The notes beneath the pieces were generated by a model, which made no database searches, was not told the DNA's origin, and was given only the letters and a program-made list of their open reading frames with translations. A DNA stretch of 6,446 nt, taken from assembly GCA_030831005.1 (NCBI GenBank), contig JAURLW010000108.1, forward strand, positions 1 to 6,446, in the 5' to 3' direction. This stretch comes from Bacteroidota bacterium (GTDB lineage: Bacteria; Bacteroidota; Bacteroidia; Chitinophagales; Chitinophagaceae). The translations under genes were made by a program, and so were the position numbers. How positions within the stretch are numbered: the first letter of the stretch is position 1; the number at the start of each line of letters is the position of its first letter. Below, one piece after another: positions 1 through 5,512 of the stretch.

Positions 1-572
1 GATACACTTCCTGCTGCACTTTCTACCAAAGACGATTCCATAGTTTGAATAGAATCTATAATGATTAAATCAGGTTTTATTTTTTTTGCTTCCAGAAAAA
101 TGGTTTGAGTAGCACTCGAATTTAATAAATAGACCTGTTCATTTTTCAACTGCATACGCTCAGCACGCATTTTTATTTGTTGCGCACTTTCCTCACCAGA
201 AACATATAGCGTTCTTTTATTTTTCCATTGTAAAGCGCATTGCAAAAACAAAGTTGATTTTCCAATACCAGGTTCGCCAGCTACTAAAATAACAGAACCG
301 GGCACTAAGCCACCACCCAATACCCTATTGATTTCCGAATCAGGCATGGCAATACGTTGTTCTTCCGTAAAAATTACATCATCAATTTTTTGAGAACTTA
401 CTTTATGTTGACCAGGCTCTTCCCAAATCTGATTGACAAATTTTTTATCTTCTTTATGAATAACTTCTTCAACTATCGTATTCCATGCACCACATGATGC
501 ACATTTGCCATTCCACTTTGGTGTTTCGTGACCACATTGCTGACAGAAGAAAGCTGTTTTTGTTTTTGCCAT
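1..572 (-). CDS. radA: DNA repair protein RadA (Sms), N-terminal part, cut by window edge
   Basis: RadA is a cytoplasmic RecA-like ATPase that drives branch migration during homologous recombination and repair of stalled forks. The minus-strand frame from ATG at 572-570 stays open to base 1, giving 190 residues; the family is usually about 450-460, so roughly 60% lies outside the window. An N-terminal zinc finger has Cys10-x2-Cys13 and Cys24-x2-Cys27, followed by the typical GAWNT. A KaiC/RecA-like ATPase core follows, with 'RVLGGGLVPGS' near 83-93, Walker A GEPGIGKST at 99-107, the SGEES motif at 125-129 and Walker B 'DLIIIDSIQT' at 168-177. The RadA-specific KNRFG motif and the Lon-like C-terminal domain are not visible. 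The start is chosen because MAKTKTAFFCQQCG is the canonical family N-terminus. The gene is divergent from the peptidase gene across a 492-bp gap. A -7 element lies 7 nt upstream of the ATG, and a candidate attenuator or small RNA lies further upstream. Identification is near certain. Confidence 0.98.
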   Translation of the reverse strand, partial: MAKTKTAFFCQQCGHETPKWNGKCASCGAWNTIVEEVIHKEDKKFVNQIWEEPGQHKVSSQKIDDVIFTEEQRIAMPDSEINRVLGGGLVPGSVILVAGEPGIGKSTLFLQCALQWKNKRTLYVSGEESAQQIKMRAERMQLKNEQVYLLNSSATQTIFLEAKKIKPDLIIIDSIQTMESSLVESAAGSV

Positions 573-574
573 GG

Positions 575-588
575 TATACAAATGTATA
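575..588. repeat. 14-bp perfect dyad overlapping the radA -7 element
   Basis: The sequence TATACAAATGTATA consists of arms TATACA and TGTATA around a 2-bp AA centre. It covers the whole putative -7 element and ends 3 bp before the radA start codon. Its position is what one expects of an operator, but short AT-rich dyads also arise by chance and no regulator gene is adjacent. Confidence 0.4.
579..586 (-). promoter_or_regulatory. Candidate -7 promoter element just upstream of radA
   Basis: On the minus strand these bases read TACATTTG, an exact match to the Bacteroidota -7 consensus TAnnTTTG. The element ends 7 nt before the radA ATG, so a start site 4-8 nt downstream would fall at about 571-575, making the mRNA leaderless or nearly so. 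No clear TTTG -33 box is found at the expected spacing, so this could be fortuitous, with radA read from the upstream promoter at 725-732. Confidence 0.45.
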
Positions 589-654
589 TATTTTGAAAAT
601 TCCGGTTTTAAATTATGTTCCTTAAATTGTAAATCAAAAAAAGGAATTCGTACT

Positions 655-720
655 TAAAAGAAAAAAGCCATTCCGAAGAATCGGAACGGCCTAACTTACT
701 AACCCAGTAAATTCACAACT
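655..720 (-). ncRNA. Candidate ~65-nt small RNA or attenuated radA leader
   Basis: On the minus strand a -7 element (732-725) is followed by a short stretch and then a strong intrinsic terminator (690-656), with no protein gene between. The predicted transcript starts at about 721-719 and ends in the U-run near 655. It would contain a 5-bp hairpin TTACT-GGGTT-AGTAA (plus-strand bases 696-710), a GTTAG-TAA-GTTAG direct repeat just downstream, and the 10-bp terminator stem. It could be a free-standing small RNA, or a leader whose read-through reaches radA, since the ATG is 83 nt beyond the U-run. A micro-ORF, GTG AAT TTA CTG GGT TAG, is present but too short to judge. I do not recognise a known RNA family. 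The boundaries are inferred from promoter and terminator positions only. Confidence 0.5.
656..690 (-). terminator. Rho-independent terminator, minus strand
   Basis: Read on the minus strand, GCCGTTCCGA pairs with TCGGAATGGC in a 10-bp stem (one G-U pair) around a TTCT loop (plus-strand 677-680), followed directly by TTTTTTCTTTT. The same hairpin read on the plus strand has a mismatch (A opposite C) and no U-run, so its direction is clearly minus. It stops transcription heading toward radA from the right, although no protein gene lies on that side. Confidence 0.85.
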
Positions 721-724
721 AGTA

Positions 725-732
725 CAAAGGTA
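725..732 (-). promoter_or_regulatory. Candidate -7 promoter element for the small RNA
   Basis: On the minus strand the bases read TACCTTTG, an exact TAnnTTTG match, embedded in GTAC-CTTT-GTAC. A TTTG lies at 747-744, but only 11 nt upstream rather than the usual ~19-21, and the expected -33 position is a T-run. The element shares TACnTTTGTA with the one in front of radA. The terminator 35 nt downstream supports this being a real transcription start. Confidence 0.5.
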
Positions 733-800
733 CAAAATCATGGCAAACTGAAAAAAAGAATTTAAAATATTGCTATCAAGAAAAATAATAATCGCTTTTA

Positions 801-834
801 AAACATTAAATAAATGTTTAATTATTAATAATTA
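801..834. repeat. Hairpin plus adjoining 16-bp perfect palindrome
   Basis: Bases 801-819 form AAACATT-aaata-AATGTTT, a 7-bp perfect inverted repeat. It adjoins TAATTATTAATAATTA at 819-834, which is its own reverse complement. Both lie in DNA that is about 91% AT, where such symmetry arises more often by chance. They are not followed by a U-run and do not look like a terminator; a protein-binding or easily melted site is possible. Confidence 0.35.
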
Positions 835-990
835 TTATACATAATACTATGATTTACATTAATTATAAAATTATAATATAAAATATATAAATGTTGAATT
901 AGTCAAAATTAAATTATTGTAATGCGTAAAAAAATATGGGCTTAAAAAACCACTATTTACATTACAAATAATTATATATTTAAAATTAAC

Positions 991-998
991 TAAATTTG
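991..998 (+). promoter_or_regulatory. Candidate -7 promoter element for the three-gene operon
   Basis: TAAATTTG matches TAnnTTTG exactly and is the best plus-strand match in the spacer. It predicts a start near 1003-1005 and a 5' UTR of about 60 nt before the peptidase ATG at 1065. No TTTG -33 box is seen at the usual spacing, and AT-rich sequence makes a chance match fairly likely. Confidence 0.4.
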
Positions 999-1064
999 AG
1001 TCAATTTTTGGGCTAGTTTTCCTCACAAGGATCGTAATTTGCACTAAAAATTGTAGTTTTCAGC

Positions 1065-2792
1065 ATGATTCCAGTATTTAAACCCCTAGAAGTGCCAAAA
1101 CGCTCCTATTTACCCCAAGATTTTACTATCACCACTTGGGAAGCCCTTGCGCCTTATGTACAACAACTAATTGATTTTCAATTTACTACGATGGAGTCGT
1201 TTAGCCAATGGCTAAGCCATTTAAGTGAATTAGAGGCCGTAATTAGTGAAGATGCTTGCTGGAGACAGATAAAAATGACCTGCAATACGCAAGACCCAAG
1301 TTTAGAAGAAGCCTATACCTATTTTGTAATGGAAATAGAGCCTCCTTTAAAGCCACTTGCATTTGAATTGCAAATAAAATTAGATCGAAGTCCATTTAAA
1401 AATGAATTAGATACGGCAATCTATTTCCCATATTTAAGAAGTGTTGCCAATGCAATAGCCTTATATAAGGAAGAAAATATTGCCATTCAAGCTGATATTA
1501 ATGTGCTGGCACAACAGTATGGTGCTACGGCTTCTAAAATGACCATTCATTTTCAAGAAAAGGAATACACGCTGCAACAAGCAGCAAAATTTTTGCAAAG
1601 TAGTGATGCAGATATAAGAAAAGAAGTATTTGAATTGATTTCATCACGACGATTAGAAGACCAACAATTGCTGAATGATTTGTTTAACCAGTTAATCTTA
1701 AAAAGAAATCAAATTGCACTAAACGCTGGTTTTGAAAATTATAGAGATTATAAATTCAAAGAATTGGGTCGATTCGACTATAGCGTAAAAGATTGTTTCG
1801 AATTTCATGAAGCGGTAAAAGAATATATTGTTCCTATTCAAAAGAAACTATTACAACATAAAAAGTCGCTACTCCAAATTCAAGGTCCATTAAGACCTTG
1901 GGATACCAATGCAACTCCAAAAGGGCAAAAAGCATTGAGTCCGTTTACCGATGGTAAAGATTTAGCTGCTAAAGCTATTCAGGTGTTTGAAAAATTGAAC
2001 CCTTATTTTTCTTCTTGTATCGCCAGCATGCAATCGATGGGAAGATTAGATTTGGATAGCAGAAAGGGGAAAGCACCAGGAGGTTATAATTGTCCACTAG
2101 CAGAAACGGGAGTGCCTTTTATTTTTATGAATGCAGCAGGTACGCATGGCGATGTGATTACAATGATGCATGAGGGTGGTCACGCTTTTCATTCTTTCTT
2201 ATCGCATCCGCTTGCTTTGAGTGCTTTTAAGGAATACCCTATGGAAATTGCAGAATTAGCAAGCATGAGTATGGAATTATTCTCATTAGAACATTGGGAT
2301 GTTTTTTATGAAAATCAAGAGGAATTAAAAAGAGCACAATTAGAAGAATTGGAACGTATCATTGATGTACTCCCATGGATAGCAACGATTGATTCTTTTC
2401 AACATTGGTTATACACTAACCCAAGTCATACAGAGGAAGAACGCACACAAGCTTGGATAGCAACCTTAGACAAGTTCTCAACTCAAGAGGTAGATTGGAG
2501 TGGATTAGAATCGATCCGCGCTGCTTCTTGGCAAAAGCAATTACATTTATTTGAAGTACCTTTTTATTATATCGAATATGGCATTGCTCAACTAGGTGCA
2601 CTAGCTATGTGGCGACAATACAAACAAAATAAAGAGCAGGCATTATCAAATTATTGTAATGCGCTAAGCTTGGGTTATACTAAATCACTTAAAGAACTCT
2701 ATCAAATTGCTGGAATTCAGTTTGATTTTAGTCCGGCTTATATTAAAGAACTTGCTGCATTTGTAACGGCAGCAATAGAGGAGATGCTATAA
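1065..2792 (+). CDS. M3-family oligoendopeptidase (PepF-related zinc metallopeptidase)
   Basis: This is a 575-residue cytoplasmic zinc peptidase that cleaves short peptides, probably in peptide recycling. The catalytic motif HEGGH is at 369-373, with His369 and His373 as zinc ligands and Glu370 as general base. The third ligand is most likely Glu397 in 'EIAELAS', 28 residues after His369 as in M3 enzymes. Other M3 features are 'APGGYNCP' at 337-344, 'MNAAGTHGDV' at 355-364, and the C-terminal His494 with tyrosines 501, 502 and 505 in 'PFYYIEYGIAQLGA', which match the substrate-stabilising region. Length and motifs fit the TIGR02289-like branch (M3 peptidases distinct from classical PepF, which is about 600 residues). 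There is no signal peptide or membrane segment. The ATG at 1065 gives a typical N-terminus ('PKRSYLPQDF' at 11-20), and no Shine-Dalgarno is evident, as is usual in Bacteroidota. It is the first gene of a tight three-gene run. The family is certain; the natural substrates are unknown. Confidence 0.96.
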   Translation: MIPVFKPLEVPKRSYLPQDFTITTWEALAPYVQQLIDFQFTTMESFSQWLSHLSELEAVISEDACWRQIKMTCNTQDPSLEEAYTYFVMEIEPPLKPLAFELQIKLDRSPFKNELDTAIYFPYLRSVANAIALYKEENIAIQADINVLAQQYGATASKMTIHFQEKEYTLQQAAKFLQSSDADIRKEVFELISSRRLEDQQLLNDLFNQLILKRNQIALNAGFENYRDYKFKELGRFDYSVKDCFEFHEAVKEYIVPIQKKLLQHKKSLLQIQGPLRPWDTNATPKGQKALSPFTDGKDLAAKAIQVFEKLNPYFSSCIASMQSMGRLDLDSRKGKAPGGYNCPLAETGVPFIFMNAAGTHGDVITMMHEGGHAFHSFLSHPLALSAFKEYPMEIAELASMSMELFSLEHWDVFYENQEELKRAQLEELERIIDVLPWIATIDSFQHWLYTNPSHTEEERTQAWIATLDKFSTQEVDWSGLESIRAASWQKQLHLFEVPFYYIEYGIAQLGALAMWRQYKQNKEQALSNYCNALSLGYTKSLKELYQIAGIQFDFSPAYIKELAAFVTAAIEEML

Positions 2793-2796
2793 AACC

Positions 2797-3417
2797 ATGC
2801 TACTACAAATACATCCAGACAATCCGCAAGAGCGACTACTGCAACAAGTTATTGATTGCATAAAAGCGGGTGGGGTTATTATATACCCTACCGATACGGT
2901 ATATGGTCTGGGCTGTGATATCTATAATCAAAAAGCCATTGAGCGTATTTGTAAAATAAAAGAGATACTTCCTAAGCAAGCACAATTTAGCTTTGTATGT
3001 AGCGACTTAAGCCACTTAAGTAACTACTCAAAAAATGTAAGTACCCCAATTTTTAGATTATTAAAGCACTGCTTACCAGGACCCTATACATTTATCTTGG
3101 AGGCCAACAAAGAAGTACCTAAGCATTTAAAAATAAAAAAAGACACTATCGGTATTCGTGTACCGAAACATACGATTACCCAACAATTAATTAGTTTACT
3201 AGGGCACCCTATAATGAGTATGTCTTTACCCCCTAACGAGTGGGACAACTATGAAACGGATCCTGAAGAAATTTGGCAACGTTTTTCTAAAGTTGTAGAT
3301 TTAGTTATTGATGGAGGGATTGGACAACAACAACTATCTACCATAATAGATTGTACAGAGGAAAACCCCATTATCTTAAGAGAAGGTGCTGGAGCTATAC
3401 CAGCTTCCATAATATAG
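2797..3417 (+). CDS. YciO-like Sua5/YrdC-domain protein (L-threonylcarbamoyladenylate synthase family)
   Basis: This 206-residue protein is a single YrdC domain. Family members TsaC/Sua5 make threonylcarbamoyl-AMP from threonine, bicarbonate and ATP for tRNA t6A modification. Hallmarks include 'IHPDNPQERLLQQ' at 5-17, 'GGVIIYPTDTVYGLGCD' at 25-41, 'GPYTFILEA' at 95-103, 'IGIRVPKH' at 118-125 and 'ILREGAGAI' at 193-201. Length and overall pattern match E. coli YciO (also about 206 residues) better than YrdC/TsaC. The TsaC KxR signature is replaced by Lys55-Glu56-Ile57, and the SxN signature by Ser143-Leu144-Pro145. The t6A role is therefore doubtful, although automated annotation usually calls such proteins threonylcarbamoyl-AMP synthase. 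The start codon is 4 nt after the peptidase stop, and the stop codon directly abuts the ligA ATG, so it is almost surely co-transcribed and perhaps translationally coupled. The family is certain; the exact role is uncertain. Confidence 0.93.
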   Translation: MLLQIHPDNPQERLLQQVIDCIKAGGVIIYPTDTVYGLGCDIYNQKAIERICKIKEILPKQAQFSFVCSDLSHLSNYSKNVSTPIFRLLKHCLPGPYTFILEANKEVPKHLKIKKDTIGIRVPKHTITQQLISLLGHPIMSMSLPPNEWDNYETDPEEIWQRFSKVVDLVIDGGIGQQQLSTIIDCTEENPIILREGAGAIPASII

Positions 3418-5508
3418 ATGACCATGTATTCACAAGATCAAGAAAAATATTATTTCGATCAGGCTAAACAATTTTTAACAAGCGATGCTCTTGAAAATGA
3501 AGCATCCTATGAATTATTGAAGAAGATTATAAAATATGCCGATTGGAAATACTATGTGCAAAGCAATCCATTACTAGCTGATGTAGAATACGATATCTTA
3601 TTCAAACAGTTAATTCGTTTCGAACAAGTACATCCTCAATGTATAAAAAATGATTCTCCTACACAGCGTGTAGCCATGGGCTTAAGCGAACGCTTTCCAA
3701 GTGTAGCGCATTTAGTACCTATGCTGAGTTTAGAGAATACCTATAATGAACAAGATATTTTAGATTGGGATAAGAAATGTAGAGAGTCCTTACAAGCTGA
3801 TGCTATTACGTATTGCATAGAACCAAAATATGATGGCGCTAGCATCTCTTTGGTTTATCAAAACGATTTACTAGACAGAGGTATCACCAGAGGAGACGGT
3901 GTAAAAGGAGAAGAGATAACGAACAATGTAAAACAAATTAGAAGCATTCCACTAAGTGCCGCTTTCACAGAAAAAGGAATCGAGCAAATTGAAATTAGAG
4001 GTGAAGTAGTGATCCATAAAGCTATTTTTGATGCCTATAATCAACAACGATCAGAAGAAGGATTAGCTCCCTTAGCCAATCCAAGAAATGCTGCTTCGGG
4101 CACATTACGTATGTTGGATGCTCAAGAAGTATCAAAGCGAAAACTTACAGCCATTGCTTATCATGTAAGTAATATAACAGCAGCTCCTACTGCAGATTTA
4201 CCGAATACGCATTATGATATGGTGCGTTTTTTAGCTCAAGAAGGCTTTCCTACACCTATACAAGAAATGCGGGTTTGCCATACCATTGAACAGGTAATTG
4301 CTACTTGCAATCAATTTGAACAAGAAAGAGATCAATTGCCATTTGAAATTGATGGGATGGTTATAAAAGTAAATGACTTGTTGCAACAAGAGCAATTAGG
4401 CATGACTTCTCATCATCCAAGATGGGCCGTAGCTTTTAAATTTAAAGCTCGTCAAGCGACAAGTAAATTATTGAAAGTAGAATTTCAAGTTGGACGAACT
4501 GGCAGTGTAACTCCCGTTGCTAAAATAGAGCCCGTTCCTATTGGTGGTGTTGTGGTAAGTTCCATCTCTTTATTCAATGAAGAGGTAGTTGCAGAGAAAG
4601 ATTTAATGATTGGCGACTATGTTTTGCTAGAACGTGCAGGTGATGTCATTCCTTATATCGTAAAATCTATACCAGAATTACGCACTGGGCAGGAAACTCC
4701 TATTGTATTTCCTAAACAATGTCCAGTTTGTAAAAGCGATTTAGAAAAACCTCTAGAAGAAGCCGTTTGGAGATGTGTTAATGTTGCTTGCGAAGCACAA
4801 GTGGTAGAGCGTATTATTCACTTTGCTAGCAAAGATGCAATGGATATAAGAAATTTAGGTGTTTCTAATATTCAAAAATTATTTGATCTAGGTATATTAA
4901 AAAGCATACCTGATATCTACGACTTAGATTGGTCACGCATTAGTAGTTTGGAAGGATTTGGAGCAAAATCAATTAGTAATTTACAACAAGCTATTGCGCA
5001 ATCTAAATCTCAAGAATTAAATCGATTATTGTTTGGTTTAGGTATTCGTTATGTGGGTGAAACAACGGCAAAAATTTTAGCTAATGCTATAGACACCCTT
5101 CAAGATTTGTTTAACTGGACAGAAGAACAATTATGCACCTTAGAAGATGTTGGTCCGAAAGTAGCTGCATCGGTAGCTCATTTTTTTCAGCACCCCGAAA
5201 ACAGACTACTCATTGAACAACTCATAGAAAAAGGCGTTTCAGTTGACAATAAACGTAAGTCTACCGCATTAATAGAAGGGGTTTTCTCTGGTAAATCTTT
5301 TTTATTTACGGGCACCCTTACTGCATTTAAAAGATCTTATGCTGAGCAAATGGTAGAAGAAAAAGGTGGTACTATTGCCAATTCTGTAAATTCTAAATTA
5401 GATTTTTTAGTAGTGGGTACAGATGCGGGAAGTAAACTTGAAAAGGCAAAAAAATTAAATACTATAACCATTCTAAATGAGCAAGAATTTATTGCAATGC
5501 TCCATTAG
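3418..5508 (+). CDS. ligA: NAD+-dependent DNA ligase LigA
   Basis: LigA seals nicks in duplex DNA during replication and repair, using NAD+ as adenylate donor. All domains are present in its 696 residues. Domain Ia (about 1-80) has the NAD-binding 'YYV...DVEYD' pattern (45-59). The adenylation domain has the nucleophile Lys137 in KYDG, 'TRGDGVKGEEITNNV' at 157-171, 'IEIRGEV' at 191-197, 'RNAASGTLR' at 223-231, 'IDGMVIKVN' at 311-319 and 'AFKFKA' at 339-344. The OB fold follows, with 'GRTGSVTPVAKIEP' at 359-372 and 'RAGDVIPYI' at 406-414. A zinc finger has Cys435, Cys438, Cys453 and Cys458. Helix-hairpin-helix repeats span about 470-605, including 'LGIRYVGETTAKIL'. A C-terminal BRCT domain covers about 620-696. 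Length is normal for the family (about 670-700) and no key residue is missing. The ATG at 3418 abuts the upstream stop; ATG at 3424 is an equally plausible start, shortening the protein by two residues. It ends 4 nt from the convergent amidohydrolase. Confidence 0.99.
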   Translation: MTMYSQDQEKYYFDQAKQFLTSDALENEASYELLKKIIKYADWKYYVQSNPLLADVEYDILFKQLIRFEQVHPQCIKNDSPTQRVAMGLSERFPSVAHLVPMLSLENTYNEQDILDWDKKCRESLQADAITYCIEPKYDGASISLVYQNDLLDRGITRGDGVKGEEITNNVKQIRSIPLSAAFTEKGIEQIEIRGEVVIHKAIFDAYNQQRSEEGLAPLANPRNAASGTLRMLDAQEVSKRKLTAIAYHVSNITAAPTADLPNTHYDMVRFLAQEGFPTPIQEMRVCHTIEQVIATCNQFEQERDQLPFEIDGMVIKVNDLLQQEQLGMTSHHPRWAVAFKFKARQATSKLLKVEFQVGRTGSVTPVAKIEPVPIGGVVVSSISLFNEEVVAEKDLMIGDYVLLERAGDVIPYIVKSIPELRTGQETPIVFPKQCPVCKSDLEKPLEEAVWRCVNVACEAQVVERIIHFASKDAMDIRNLGVSNIQKLFDLGILKSIPDIYDLDWSRISSLEGFGAKSISNLQQAIAQSKSQELNRLLFGLGIRYVGETTAKILANAIDTLQDLFNWTEEQLCTLEDVGPKVAASVAHFFQHPENRLLIEQLIEKGVSVDNKRKSTALIEGVFSGKSFLFTGTLTAFKRSYAEQMVEEKGGTIANSVNSKLDFLVVGTDAGSKLEKAKKLNTITILNEQEFIAMLH

Positions 5509-5512
5509 CATT

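Larger units (their letters stand above)
733..1064. other. AT-rich intergenic region without genes
   Basis: This is the part of the divergent radA/peptidase spacer to the right of the small-RNA promoter. I see no coding frame on either strand, because stop codons are dense. Bases 781-900 contain only 11 G or C in 120. The visible content is an inverted-repeat cluster at 801-834, a 16-bp stretch at 911-926 that recurs inside the peptidase gene, a plus-strand -7 element at 991-998 and the peptidase 5' UTR. I see no DnaA-box cluster and no tRNA-like structure. Confidence 0.8.

Noticed and set aside
781..900. Possible replication origin in the AT-rich block
   Set aside because: No cluster of DnaA boxes is visible, and the neighbours (radA, peptidase, ligA) are not typical origin markers.
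904..911. Minus-strand TAATTTTG, matching TAnnTTTG
   Set aside because: It sits in very AT-rich DNA with no -33 box, terminator or gene positioned to use it; a chance match is the simplest explanation.
1021..1064. CACAAGGAT as a Shine-Dalgarno for the peptidase
   Set aside because: It lies about 35 nt upstream of the ATG, too far to act, and Bacteroidota genes usually lack such sites.
1201..1221. Overlapping inverted repeats TTAGCC-AAT-GGCTAA and AATGGCT-A-AGCCATT
   Set aside because: They fall within peptidase codons for an ordinary SQWLSHL stretch, lack a U-run, and are most simply explained by codon choice. They could slightly structure the mRNA but nothing supports a function.
2416..2601. 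61-codon open frame on the minus strand
   Set aside because: It lies wholly inside the M3 peptidase gene, has no recognisable motif or promoter, and is best explained as a chance antisense frame.
3003..3019. Short direct repeat ACTTAAG-CC-ACTTAAG in the YciO-like gene
   Set aside because: It encodes the repeated residues in SDLSHLS, a conserved feature of the family, so it reflects protein sequence rather than a DNA element.
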